Assembly: GCA_964621445.1 (NCBI GenBank)
Contig: CAZUNO010000020.1
Span: 1-54,547 of the forward strand
Reading direction: 5' to 3'
Source of the DNA: CAZUNO01 sp964621445 [NCBI: Candidatus Hadarchaeota archaeon]
GTDB taxonomy: Archaea > CAYQAE01 > CAYVLA01
DNA length: 54,547 bases
Part shown: one piece after another, positions 34,432 to 43,055 of the stretch
Numbering within the stretch: the first letter of the stretch is position 1
Layout of the letters: every line of letters starts with the position of its first letter
The notes under the pieces: model-generated
Told to the model about the DNA's origin: nothing
The model's database searches: none
What the model saw: the letters and a program-made list of their open reading frames with translations, nothing else
Made by a program: the position numbers and the translations under genes

Positions 34432-36210
34432 TCAGGACCTGGCTGCTGGAGATAGCTCGTGAACCAGAAGCCCAATAACTGCAAAGGCAAGTAAAAGAAA
34501 AGTTGATCCGGATTCCGGTACCCCCTCCAGAGCTCGTATACCTTCTAGGAACCGGATCTCTCCCTTCCGCTGCTGCCCAATTTCCAGGCTACTTCTCGCC
34601 GCGTTAAACTTACGGAGAACGGAGAGCGGTATGAGGCTGTTCCTCGGGTCCGAGAACCCCTCCTCGACCAACGGCCATACCTCATCCAACCCCCGGTTGT
34701 AGGTCTGATTTCTCACGGAAAGGAGCCCGTCGGCCGCATCCTCATAGTTCCCATCCTGGAAATCCGAGACGGCATTTCCAAGGGCTTCGGAGGCGAATGA
34801 AGGGACATCAATCCCGTTGGCCGCAAAACCATCGAGGATGTATCTAAATTCGTTTATCAATGATAATGCCTGGGTGGCCCTAAGGTCCTCCTCCCTGAGA
34901 CCGTAGATGATGCAGGGCAATTCTTCTGGTTCAAGGGTAAGGTTAGGACCGCTTAGCGTTTTCTGGCTCAGGTTCTCGCCTACATATTCTATATTTTGTG
35001 AATCTGACACGATTTTGAAGCCCAACGGGATTTCCAGGCGATGGGTATAGATCAGGCATGAGATATAGCCCTGGGGGTCGACGTAGGGATGGACATCGGC
35101 ACCCGGGTACAACTGGAAGGTAGGAAGATAGTAGGCGTTGGACCCGTTGAAGAATACGTAACGGTCGAAGACCTTGTACATCTTCACATAGGTCTCACGG
35201 TTCGTATGGGCGAAGGGATCCCCGTTATGCTGGTATATCCAGAAAGCTCCATTATGCCTGGTGGCAAACCCCAAATCCCACATGAACTTGCCCAGCTTGT
35301 TATGCGGCCTTAGCCCTGGCATCACCCATCCATTTAGTCCTCGTTCGCGGAAGCTTCTCTGGAAAAATCCAACCCCTTCCTCCCCGGTCTTTCCCTGATG
35401 CTCGATCATATATCCGCCATAGGTAAACTCTGTCCAGGCGGTGACCGGGGCAGTTGATGAGTTGAAAGCGCTGAGTATGGCCCAATGATGCCAGCTGTCA
35501 ACGAAACCCAGAAGCCCCAGGGAGAAGTTGGGATTTATCGAGTGTACGGCCTCTTCGGTCTCCTTGGCCATGTCATACACTCTTTTTTCCAGCCATCGAT
35601 GATAATCACCTAGTAGACCCTGGCCTACAAGCCACAGGTAGCCTCCGTTCTTGTCGAGGGATGGTACCGTGATTCCCGATTCTTTGACAAAGGCATGGAT
35701 GGCGGGGAGGTCATAGCTATAATCAAATCTAAGCATCGCGGCATGGCCGTATAGCTCTATATCCCACACCAATCCCCATATGGGGTAGTAGAGGGATAGA
35801 TTGGCCACCGCTACGGCCGGCTCGTGCATGGTCTTTCGCCACCAGGTCTCGTCGATGGGGGAGGGTGTGTATGGTTCAACGGTTCCGCTGTGGTGTACCG
35901 CGTGGGTATATTCGAAGTCCAGTCTATCCCAGGGAGCGGCGTGATAATAAAGACCGGCGATATAGGTCACGTTATTGGCAGCGGCCTGTAGGCTCTCCTC
36001 TGCAAATCTGTCCAGAACCCGATCAGGGCCCGAGTGAAGCCACCAACTGTTCCTATATTTAGCATCGAAGGAAAAGTTCCCGAGTTCATCAACCGACCAT
36101 GGACCATACATGGCACGGGAAAATGCGAAATCGGTGCTGGATTCTAGGGCTGAAACCGACGGGAAGTAGCAAAGCGCCAAGGTCAAGGCAACTAGCGGGA
36201 AAATCTTCAT
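34432..36210 (-). CDS. Secreted, membrane-anchored TIM-barrel glycosidase-like protein (copy 2)
   Basis: This is a 592-aa homologue of the protein at 9044-10774. The ATG at 36210 (M-K-I-F-P-L-V-A-L) is chosen because a signal peptide follows directly and GGAG lies 8 nt upstream; the frame extends to a GTG at 36264. Shared motifs are F-S-R-A-M-Y-G, W-G-L-V-W-D-I-E-L-Y-G (strand-4-like acidic pair), S-T-A-P-V-T-A-W-T-E, G-W-V-M-P-G-L and F-W-I-Y-Q-H. At least eight N-x-S/T sequons are present. A helical region (~440-560) and a C-terminal hydrophobic segment (~565-585) complete it. It is likely an extracellular glycan-acting enzyme of an unrecognised family. It lies upstream of the double ABC exporter. 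Confidence 0.75.
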   Translation of the reverse strand: MKIFPLVALTLALCYFPSVSALESSTDFAFSRAMYGPWSVDELGNFSFDAKYRNSWWLHSGPDRVLDRFAEESLQAAANNVTYIAGLYYHAAPWDRLDFEYTHAVHHSGTVEPYTPSPIDETWWRKTMHEPAVAVANLSLYYPIWGLVWDIELYGHAAMLRFDYSYDLPAIHAFVKESGITVPSLDKNGGYLWLVGQGLLGDYHRWLEKRVYDMAKETEEAVHSINPNFSLGLLGFVDSWHHWAILSAFNSSTAPVTAWTEFTYGGYMIEHQGKTGEEGVGFFQRSFRERGLNGWVMPGLRPHNKLGKFMWDLGFATRHNGAFWIYQHNGDPFAHTNRETYVKMYKVFDRYVFFNGSNAYYLPTFQLYPGADVHPYVDPQGYISCLIYTHRLEIPLGFKIVSDSQNIEYVGENLSQKTLSGPNLTLEPEELPCIIYGLREEDLRATQALSLINEFRYILDGFAANGIDVPSFASEALGNAVSDFQDGNYEDAADGLLSVRNQTYNRGLDEVWPLVEEGFSDPRNSLIPLSVLRKFNAARSSLEIGQQRKGEIRFLEGIRALEGVPESGSTFLLLAFAVIGLLVHELSPAARS

Positions 36211-36362
36211 CCTGAACTCTCCACCAAGGGGTCCTTTGAGACCATGGTAGGTGAATCTTTCCACTGAAAAGGTTTGGGTCCAGGAGATAGCAGTGTCCAG
36301 AAGGGGGGACCGAGAAAGCTTTTATTACCCCATGGACTCCCTGCCTTTCCTCTTTGATTTCC

Positions 36363-37229
36363 ATGTTGGGTCTCGGAGAGGCACTGGCACTTTCGACAGC
36401 TGGGATATGGGCGTCGGCAACCCTCTTCTATAGGATAGCTCTGGCCGAGCTGAGCCCCGTGCGCCTCGCGCTGCTCCGGGCCCTTTCGGCGTCCCTGGCC
36501 TTGCTTGCCCCCTGTCTAATTTTCAGTTTCCCTGAATTGGTTTCGTTGGACCTGCTGAGTTTGGGGTTTGTGCTATCCTCGGCAATATTGATCTCTGCAG
36601 GGGATATCTGCTATTTTGAATCAGTGAAGAGGTCCGGGCTCTGGATAGCGACCCCCCTCTCTTCCGTCTATCCCCTTTTCGTCACCTTGATTGCATATCT
36701 TTTCCTGAAGGAGACGATTACCGAGTCTCAAATTGGGGGAGTGATCTTCATAGTCCTCGGCGTTTCATTAATCGCCAGGAGGCCTAGCGCGGGGGGATAC
36801 GGAGGTGGAGGTCGGATAGGCGCGGCCCTTGCTCTCATCGCAGCAGTCTGGTGGGCGCTGAGCCTGGTGACCCTTCGAATTGCCCTTCTCAAGGCACCCG
36901 TGCTCCCCATCGTTACTGTGAGGATGATTCTTGTAAGCGCCGTTTTGGGACTGATGTCGGTAACCAGGAATAATTTTGAAATTCGTTTTCCGGTTTCCCG
37001 GAGAATGCTTTACGTGGCCTTGATTTCGGGGGTGTGGGGTATAGGCTTCGGTTCATTTCTCTTTTTCTCCTCCATGGACCTTATCGGAGCCGCCAAGGCC
37101 ACGGCGATATCCGCGACATATCCACTGTTCACGGGACTGCTGGGGACTTTGATTCTGAAAGAGAGGATGACCATGGGTAGACTCGCGGGGGCCATTTCGG
37201 TTACTGCGGGCCTTGTTCTCTTAGTCTGA
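36363..37229 (+). CDS. EamA/DMT-family transporter
   Basis: This is a 288-aa integral membrane protein with about ten helices in two EamA repeats (~5-135 and ~150-285). The repeats end in similar segments: P-L-F-V-T-L-I-A-Y-L-F-L-K-E and P-L-F-T-G-L-L-G-T-L-I-L-K-E. The ATG at 36363 is preferred over a TTG at 36354 because the first helix begins at once. The family exports or imports small metabolites such as amino acids and sugars. A TTTATTA box ~40 nt upstream may drive it. It diverges from the secreted TIM-barrel gene. Confidence 0.92.
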   Translation: MLGLGEALALSTAGIWASATLFYRIALAELSPVRLALLRALSASLALLAPCLIFSFPELVSLDLLSLGFVLSSAILISAGDICYFESVKRSGLWIATPLSSVYPLFVTLIAYLFLKETITESQIGGVIFIVLGVSLIARRPSAGGYGGGGRIGAALALIAAVWWALSLVTLRIALLKAPVLPIVTVRMILVSAVLGLMSVTRNNFEIRFPVSRRMLYVALISGVWGIGFGSFLFFSSMDLIGAAKATAISATYPLFTGLLGTLILKERMTMGRLAGAISVTAGLVLLV

Positions 37230-37295
37230 GTGACCCAGAATCTTGCCCAAGGATAGATATTTGCATATGGTGAATCTTGGTAATTGTGACAGGCC

Positions 37296-39524
37296 ATGAT
37301 GCATAACTCTCTCTGGATCAGGGACCGTTTACGGGAGATGAACCTAGATCCACTGCACAGAGAAAGGAGGGACCCCCACCGCAAGATAGGCTGGGAGGAC
37401 CACGGAAAGCCAGGGAGAGGAGATATCGAACTAAAGGGGGAATGGAGGATACATGGCTCGAAGGTTGAGGGGATGATCGAGCTGGTTCAAGATCTGGATG
37501 ACTTTCTAACCAAGATCGGAGTCGATGTTTCGAGTACGGGCGAGTGCCGGATCGAGCTCGGCATGGGCGGAGATGGACCTGAGAATTCATACAGGTTAGC
37601 TGTCACCGATGGTCGCATTGAGATTCATGCCCATGATATCGAAGGCCTATGGGCAGGTGTGGTCAGGATGGAACGTGAAATGGGTATGAGACGAGGACCA
37701 TATCTACCAAAGGGAGAGATAACCGCTTGTCCCCATTGGAAATACCAGATAAGCCAGGCCCCTTGGGGTGCCAACTACCTGGTTCCCGATCTTGGACCCA
37801 GCTATTTGGGTAACGATTCCTTCCGTCTACTGGCCCACTATGGTGCGAACGGGATGACCGTATACGGGGATGCTCTCCTTTACGTGAATAGCGAAATACT
37901 GCCGGAACTCAACCATCCCGACTTCCATGAGCACATCAAAGTGCTTCGGGAAACGACCGAAAGGGCTGCGAAGTACGGTATTTCCCTTTTCTGGGTGCCG
38001 GTACTTCCAAAATTAAGGGAGCATCACCCTGTTTTCCTGTCTCATCCAGAGGTCCGGGGGGCCAGGCTAGGATGGAAGGGAGAGGATCATTCCCTTTTTA
38101 CTCTCTGTTCAACTAGCGAGAGCTCCTTGGAGTTCCTATCTGAGATGACGTCAGGGATGTTCAGGGAAGTACCTCTACTTGGAGGGCTTATCTTGATAAT
38201 CGGCGGTGAGTCCTTCTACCACTGCTATATGAGACCGGATCTCAGCGGCATCGGGCCGGAGCAAAGAAGGACCAACTGCCCGAGATGCTCCAGGAGACCA
38301 GCGGAAGAGGTCGTGGCCGGTTTTGTAGGAAGAATCTCAGCAGCGGTTCACGAGGTTAAACCCGCCGCTGTGGTGGCCGCCTGGCCCTACTCCGCATCCA
38401 TCTGGTCACGGGACTTAAATCAACTTGATCTTATCCGGCGTCTGCCTCCCGACATCGTGCTGTTGTCCGAGATCGATAAGGACCAGCTGCTCGAAAAGGA
38501 GAGGTATTTCAAAAAGATATGGGACTACAGCGTGGACTTCACCGGTCCTTCCGAACGGATCATCATGCAGTCCGATGCCTGCCGAAAGCGGGATTTGCCT
38601 CTATTTGTTAAGACCGAAACGGCATTAGGTTTGGAGGCCATTCACATGCCCTATGTCCCGTGTATGAACAGGCTTGAAGATAAGTGGCATAAGGTGGGTA
38701 GCCTTAGTCCTCTCGGGGTTCTCCAGTCGTGGATGTTCTTCGGTATGTGGGGGTCCAGGGCGGAAGAGCTCGGGTGGTGGAAGAGGTGGTGTCCCGATGT
38801 CCGAGAAGGAGATCTATTGAGCCGCATCGCCAAGCGGGATTTTGGGAATGCCTGGAAACGAGTACTAGGTGCATGGGAACTGGTTAGCCAGGCAGTGGGT
38901 CATCTTCCGTGTATTCCTCCCTATTTTGTGGGGCCATGGTTCCTGGGTCCGGCCCACCCATTGGTGGATGAAAAGGATTGGCGACCACCGGAGGTATTCC
39001 AGGGAGCATTGTACTACCAGCAGGAAAGTAGGGAATCGCTTTCCGGGGCGATGCTGGAATCGAGGTCCCCTCTTGTATTGACTGAGCTCCCAGAGAGCCC
39101 CGAGAAATGGGGATTTATCGTCAAGGAAGGCCAACCAAAATGGGCGACGTTTGTTAACGAGCTCTCGGAGGCCGTTCAGCTTACTGGTCATGCGCTGGCC
39201 GAGATATGCCCCTTAACCGATGGGGAAATGGAACCCGGCGATACTGGTAGGCTCAGGGAGGAGGCCCTCATCATTGAATTTCTCCATAGAACCCTGGTTA
39301 GCACCCTCAACTTCGTCAGGTTTGAGTTTCTAAGAATTCGGGGAGGTAACCAGGAGGAGCTTAAGTCCATCTTGAGGGAGGAACTTGAGAATGCTGAGAG
39401 AGCCAGGCACCTGTATACCGATGCCCCATGGCTGGACCTTTCTCTGCGAGTTGATGGCCAATTCCCATCCAGCAAAGCCATGTTGAATGCCAAAATCGAT
39501 CTTCTCAAAAAGGCGCTGGATTAG
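37296..39524 (+). CDS. Glycoside-hydrolase-like protein, 742 aa (GH20/GH67-like layout)
   Basis: This is a 742-aa cytoplasmic protein. Residues ~50-130 resemble the small alpha/beta domain that precedes GH20 and GH67 barrels (S-Y-R-L-A-V-T-D-G-R-I-E-I-H-A-H-D, G-L-W-A-G-V-V-R-M-E). Residues ~150-490 look like a TIM barrel, with I-I-G-G-E-S-F-Y-H (~305) as a candidate acid strand. The C-P-R-C pair after it (~331-334) is a feature I associate with bacterial hexosaminidase-like proteins. A helical C-terminus (~560-742) follows. The role may be in cleaving hexosamine or uronic-acid glycosides, but the family is not certain. It follows the EamA transporter by 66 nt on the same strand. Confidence 0.62.
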   Translation: MMHNSLWIRDRLREMNLDPLHRERRDPHRKIGWEDHGKPGRGDIELKGEWRIHGSKVEGMIELVQDLDDFLTKIGVDVSSTGECRIELGMGGDGPENSYRLAVTDGRIEIHAHDIEGLWAGVVRMEREMGMRRGPYLPKGEITACPHWKYQISQAPWGANYLVPDLGPSYLGNDSFRLLAHYGANGMTVYGDALLYVNSEILPELNHPDFHEHIKVLRETTERAAKYGISLFWVPVLPKLREHHPVFLSHPEVRGARLGWKGEDHSLFTLCSTSESSLEFLSEMTSGMFREVPLLGGLILIIGGESFYHCYMRPDLSGIGPEQRRTNCPRCSRRPAEEVVAGFVGRISAAVHEVKPAAVVAAWPYSASIWSRDLNQLDLIRRLPPDIVLLSEIDKDQLLEKERYFKKIWDYSVDFTGPSERIIMQSDACRKRDLPLFVKTETALGLEAIHMPYVPCMNRLEDKWHKVGSLSPLGVLQSWMFFGMWGSRAEELGWWKRWCPDVREGDLLSRIAKRDFGNAWKRVLGAWELVSQAVGHLPCIPPYFVGPWFLGPAHPLVDEKDWRPPEVFQGALYYQQESRESLSGAMLESRSPLVLTELPESPEKWGFIVKEGQPKWATFVNELSEAVQLTGHALAEICPLTDGEMEPGDTGRLREEALIIEFLHRTLVSTLNFVRFEFLRIRGGNQEELKSILREELENAERARHLYTDAPWLDLSLRVDGQFPSSKAMLNAKIDLLKKALD

Positions 39525-39572
39525 AACCGGGCCGTCCCCAAGGGTATGAAAGAAGTCTTACCCGGAAAAGGC

Positions 39573-39710
39573 CTATCCTCTTTGATGGGTTCTCATGTGT
39601 TTCAAGGCTCTATCGACGCGACTGCTTCCCTTCTCGGTCAATACGAATTCCTCTTCCTCCTTCACCAGAAATCCTTCACGAAGCAGGGGACCGATAATTT
39701 GGTCAACCAT
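39573..39710 (-). pseudogene. Short winged-helix remnant
   Basis: The minus strand encodes 45 aa, M-V-D-Q-I-I-G-P-L-L-R-E-G-F-L-V..., then E-E-F-V-L-T-E-K-G, which looks like the recognition end and wing of a PadR/MarR-type winged helix. Just upstream another frame reads M-N-I-S-E-L-A-L-E-W, as if a frameshift separated the first helix. It is too short for a complete regulator. It lies in the 248-bp gap between two convergent genes. Confidence 0.35.
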
Positions 39711-39772
39711 TCAAGGGCCAGTTCGGATATGTTCATAGACTCATAATAACTGTATCCGGAATACCTCCAGGA

Positions 39773-41734
39773 TTACTGCTCGGATTTTTTCAGTATACTA
39801 TCGGTAACGTCACCCTCCAGGTTAACCGTTGCGGGGTGGTCAATTTCTTTCTGCGGACGTTTAATCTCTGATACATCCCAGCCATCAAGGAAATCGTTGA
39901 GGACCTGGCCCTGGGCATGTCGGGGGGGATCCATTCCCAGCAAATGGGCTATGGTTGGTGCGATGTCGACCAATCTAACCGGTCCGATATCGCTCTCCGG
40001 TCTCCTGTATCCATTTTTCGCCTTTCCACCAATCACCATAAAGGTCGCGTAGTTGGAGGAGATATCGGTTTCTGCGGTTGGGATTTTGGGCCCGTGGCTG
40101 GCCCCACCAACCCTAACCGATCCACGGTTCTTCATCGGGCTATGGCCCCATGTGAATCCCGGGGAATAGGCAAAGATTATGTCCCCGATATGCCTCCCCC
40201 ATAAACCGACTATGGGTGCATCCTCCCTTTTCAGCGCGAATGATAGAACATACTCCCCGTCCTGGTCCTTGCAGCTTCTTAGAATATCGATGACCCTTTC
40301 CCTGACGTCCTCGTATTCGGATTCCTTTACTATTCCTCCTGAATACCTGTCCTCGAGATTTACATACACGTTTGTTAGATCTATGAAGATCTTGCTATTG
40401 GGCCAGTCAACCTCTCGACGACCGCTACAGGTTTTTATGTTCACCAAGCCCTCCTCTGCAAGGTCCTCGATGATCGGGTACCTCTTACGATTAGTTGCGC
40501 TCCCGTGGTCGGATATAACGAAAAGGTAGTCCCGATCATTCAGGATATCAAGATACTTCCCAACCATTTTATCCGCAATGCCATATCCAAGTCGGAGGAT
40601 CTCCCAAGCCTCTTCGGCCCTGTCCTCTTCATATTTTCCTCCGCAAGGGTCTGCGGCGCCGAGAATCTGATGACCTAGATAATCCGGTAGATGCCAGTGA
40701 AGAAAATATAGTGATGCTTTGTACCTGTCCACGAGATAAGTTGAGCTTCTGTAAATCCAGTTGGTCTGATACTCGTATTCCTGGCGGAAAACCTCCTGAT
40801 CCACTAACCCGTTGAAAAAGAGCCCGGCAACCCCCTCGTTTATATATGGACCGAATTTATCTACCAACTCTTCTCCGATATCTGTGGGGTAGGTGAAACC
40901 AGAGATGGGATATACCTGAGATCTGTATAGCCTGAATACATCTCCATTTTCGGATAACTTCATCAACTTGAATCTCACGGTGACCGTTTCCTCTCGCTTA
41001 CCCGTTCCGACCTTTTCCCATTGCCACTCCGACCATTCTCCTTCCCTAAGTTTGCAAAAGGCCTCTGAAGCATCCCTTTGTTTGGATAAAAGGCAGACCC
41101 GATACCCCGACCCATCCGGGTCCACTAGTAGAGCGTAGTAGGTGATGCCATTACCGGATTTCTTGGATGAAACCTCAATGGGGGCCTCCATGGGGGTTGA
41201 GTTGCTCTTAGGGAGGTTCTTCCAGTAACGGGCCTCCTTGAATTCCACTACTATGCTGTTGCTTTTCTCTTCCCCGGTCTCCCCCCGGGAATAGCAGGCA
41301 CTGGGGGAGAATTCGAAGTAGTATTTGCCAGGATGCCATCCAATCCAGTCTATATGCATGGTTTCATCCGTAGTCGGGGGGTAACCGACGAAGTATTGTA
41401 ACACGCTTCTCATTCCCTGCCTAGCTGCTGCCTCCCATAGGTACTCTGCCTTGCAGAGGTTTGAGGACATGGCTTGTGGTCCATTTTTTTCGGTGACGGG
41501 TTCCCCGTAGTCGTGTCTTCCCCATACAGTGATACCGTGGGTACCAGGCCAGGCTCCAGTTGCTATCGTGGTCCAGTTCTCCGGCGTCTGGGCTGGAATT
41601 GCTGACATTGATCTTGAAAAGCCGCCGTTTTTCATGATTTTCCTGAAGTTTGGGCATGTTCCATCTTTTGCAAATTTATCAACCAATTTGGGGCAAAGAC
41701 CATCCAGGCCGGTAACATACACCTTCATATCCAT
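39773..41734 (-). CDS. Type I phosphodiesterase / alkaline-phosphatase-superfamily enzyme
   Basis: This is a 653-aa cytoplasmic protein. Metal-site motifs of the nucleotide pyrophosphatase/phosphodiesterase branch are visible: G-L-D-G (Asp ~10), P-A-Q-T-P-E-N-W-T-T (candidate nucleophile Thr ~49), L-P-D-Y-L-G-H (~350), V-I-S-D-H-G-S (~418) and a late S-H-G-P (~560). The Thr at the nucleophile place, with no C/S-x-P-x-R motif, argues against a formylglycine sulfatase. Substrates of such enzymes range from nucleotides to phosphonate and phosphodiester glycans. It has its own promoter: GGCATTTATGCC is centred 30 nt upstream of the ATG. Confidence 0.85.
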   Translation of the reverse strand: MDMKVYVTGLDGLCPKLVDKFAKDGTCPNFRKIMKNGGFSRSMSAIPAQTPENWTTIATGAWPGTHGITVWGRHDYGEPVTEKNGPQAMSSNLCKAEYLWEAAARQGMRSVLQYFVGYPPTTDETMHIDWIGWHPGKYYFEFSPSACYSRGETGEEKSNSIVVEFKEARYWKNLPKSNSTPMEAPIEVSSKKSGNGITYYALLVDPDGSGYRVCLLSKQRDASEAFCKLREGEWSEWQWEKVGTGKREETVTVRFKLMKLSENGDVFRLYRSQVYPISGFTYPTDIGEELVDKFGPYINEGVAGLFFNGLVDQEVFRQEYEYQTNWIYRSSTYLVDRYKASLYFLHWHLPDYLGHQILGAADPCGGKYEEDRAEEAWEILRLGYGIADKMVGKYLDILNDRDYLFVISDHGSATNRKRYPIIEDLAEEGLVNIKTCSGRREVDWPNSKIFIDLTNVYVNLEDRYSGGIVKESEYEDVRERVIDILRSCKDQDGEYVLSFALKREDAPIVGLWGRHIGDIIFAYSPGFTWGHSPMKNRGSVRVGGASHGPKIPTAETDISSNYATFMVIGGKAKNGYRRPESDIGPVRLVDIAPTIAHLLGMDPPRHAQGQVLNDFLDGWDVSEIKRPQKEIDHPATVNLEGDVTDSILKKSEQ

Positions 41735-41760
41735 CTATTCTGACCCTGTTGATCGCTGGC

Positions 41761-41766
41761 ATAAAT
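41761..41766 (-). promoter_or_regulatory. TATA box for the phosphodiesterase gene
   Basis: ATTTAT on the minus strand is centred about 30 nt before the ATG at 41734. It is embedded in a GGC...GCC inverted pair. Confidence 0.5.
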
Positions 41767-41833
41767 GCCTTTTTAGCGGATTCGATTGGAACAAGCAAAT
41801 ATTAGCCAGTACGTGTAAACTGATACGAGCGAC

Positions 41834-42970
41834 ATGCCGGGGGGCTTAGGATCGGGAAAGGAGTCCTGGATCGCCAAAGGAGACCCGGGAGAGGTAATCA
41901 ACATCCTGGGGGCTGGGATTTCTGGTCTAAGCGCTGCTATCAATTTGGCACAGGCCGGCTATACGGTAAATATCTTCGAAAAGAGGCGAAAAATCGGGGG
42001 AAAATACCGGGGCGATCTCCAGGGAATAGAGAACTGGTCAGGATCACTGGACTTCAGGATTAGGCTGGGTAACCAGGGGATAAGGAGAAACTTCGACTTA
42101 AAGCCATTACGCCAGGTCATGGTTACTAATGGTTTCCACGAGGTGAAATGCCATTTCAAGAGGCCTGTATGCTATCTGGTACGTAGAGGGCCCTTGCCGG
42201 GAACAATTGATCGTGGGCTGGCCAGCCAGGCCATGGACCTAGGCGTCCATATTCAAACAGGCACCAGGATACCTCCTCAGAGGCCTGATATTATCGCCAC
42301 TGGCTTCGCTCATGGCAGATCATTCGGTATAGTCAAGGGTGTTTCCTTTCAAACTGGTATGGATGACGTGGCGATCGTCGTTCTGGGAGACTCGGTGGCA
42401 TACAGGGGATACGCCTACCTCCTGGTCGCATCTGGGCTGGGCTGTCTTTGCGTTGCAGTTATGGGCAGATATGAACAATCGGAGACCCATTTCCATAGAG
42501 CAAAAGAGATAATATCAGAAATGGTTGACCTTGATATGGAAAACCCCAAGGATGTAACGGGATTTGGAAGTTTCTCAGCCAGGACCATATTTCAAAGGGA
42601 GGGGAGGCTCTGTGTGGGAGAGGCCGCAGGCCTGCAGGACCTGCTTTGGGGTTTCGGCATAAAGAAAGCTATGATCTCGGGATATTTAGCAGCCCGTAGC
42701 ATCATCGAAAATGAGGATTATGAAGGAATATCGACCGAGGTTCTTGGAAATGGAATCAAGGCCGGTATAGTTAACCGGCTAATATGGGAGGCTTTTCATC
42801 TCGATGACTACTCATTATTCATTGACATACTACGTCGCATAAAGGACCCGGTGAGCCTATTTCGGAAAACGCATACCTACACCCCGATCCACAGGATGCT
42901 ATATCCTTTAGCCAGGTCCTATCTCAATATTCGCTATCCCCACCTAGCCGCTTTTGATACTTCAATATAG
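41834..42970 (+). CDS. Geranylgeranyl-reductase-family FAD-dependent oxidoreductase
   Basis: This 378-aa flavoprotein has a dinucleotide-binding motif I-L-G-A-G-I-S-G-L-S-A-A (~24-35) ending with E-K-R at ~49-51. It has the late F-A-D-contact segment L-C-V-G-E-A-A-G-L-Q-D (~258-268) and W-G-F-G-I-K-K-A (~271-278) of the geranylgeranyl reductase group. In archaea such enzymes saturate isoprenoid lipid chains, but the family also contains other halogenase- or hydroxylase-like members. It diverges from the phosphodiesterase gene and is followed by the surface propeller gene. Confidence 0.8.
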   Translation: MPGGLGSGKESWIAKGDPGEVINILGAGISGLSAAINLAQAGYTVNIFEKRRKIGGKYRGDLQGIENWSGSLDFRIRLGNQGIRRNFDLKPLRQVMVTNGFHEVKCHFKRPVCYLVRRGPLPGTIDRGLASQAMDLGVHIQTGTRIPPQRPDIIATGFAHGRSFGIVKGVSFQTGMDDVAIVVLGDSVAYRGYAYLLVASGLGCLCVAVMGRYEQSETHFHRAKEIISEMVDLDMENPKDVTGFGSFSARTIFQREGRLCVGEAAGLQDLLWGFGIKKAMISGYLAARSIIENEDYEGISTEVLGNGIKAGIVNRLIWEAFHLDDYSLFIDILRRIKDPVSLFRKTHTYTPIHRMLYPLARSYLNIRYPHLAAFDTSI

Positions 42971-43024
42971 AGGATAATCAAACCGAAAATGGATAGGGCG
43001 GCCGTTTATATGTTGGCATAAAGG

Positions 43025-43031
43025 TTTATAT
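43025..43031 (+). promoter_or_regulatory. TATA box for the surface propeller gene
   Basis: TTTATAT is centred 28 nt before the ATG at 43056. A second GTTTATATG lies about 20 nt further upstream. Confidence 0.6.
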
Positions 43032-43055
43032 CGACTCATAACATATCTCTTGTGA

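Noticed and set aside
39546-39746. 66-aa plus-strand ORF after the 742-aa protein gene
   Set aside because: It is antisense to the winged-helix remnant, whose reading makes better protein sense; no ribosome site or family is seen.
39773-41734. Formylglycine sulfatase
   Set aside because: The active-site position is T-P-E-N-W rather than C/S-x-P-x-R, so a phosphodiesterase-type member of the superfamily is favoured.
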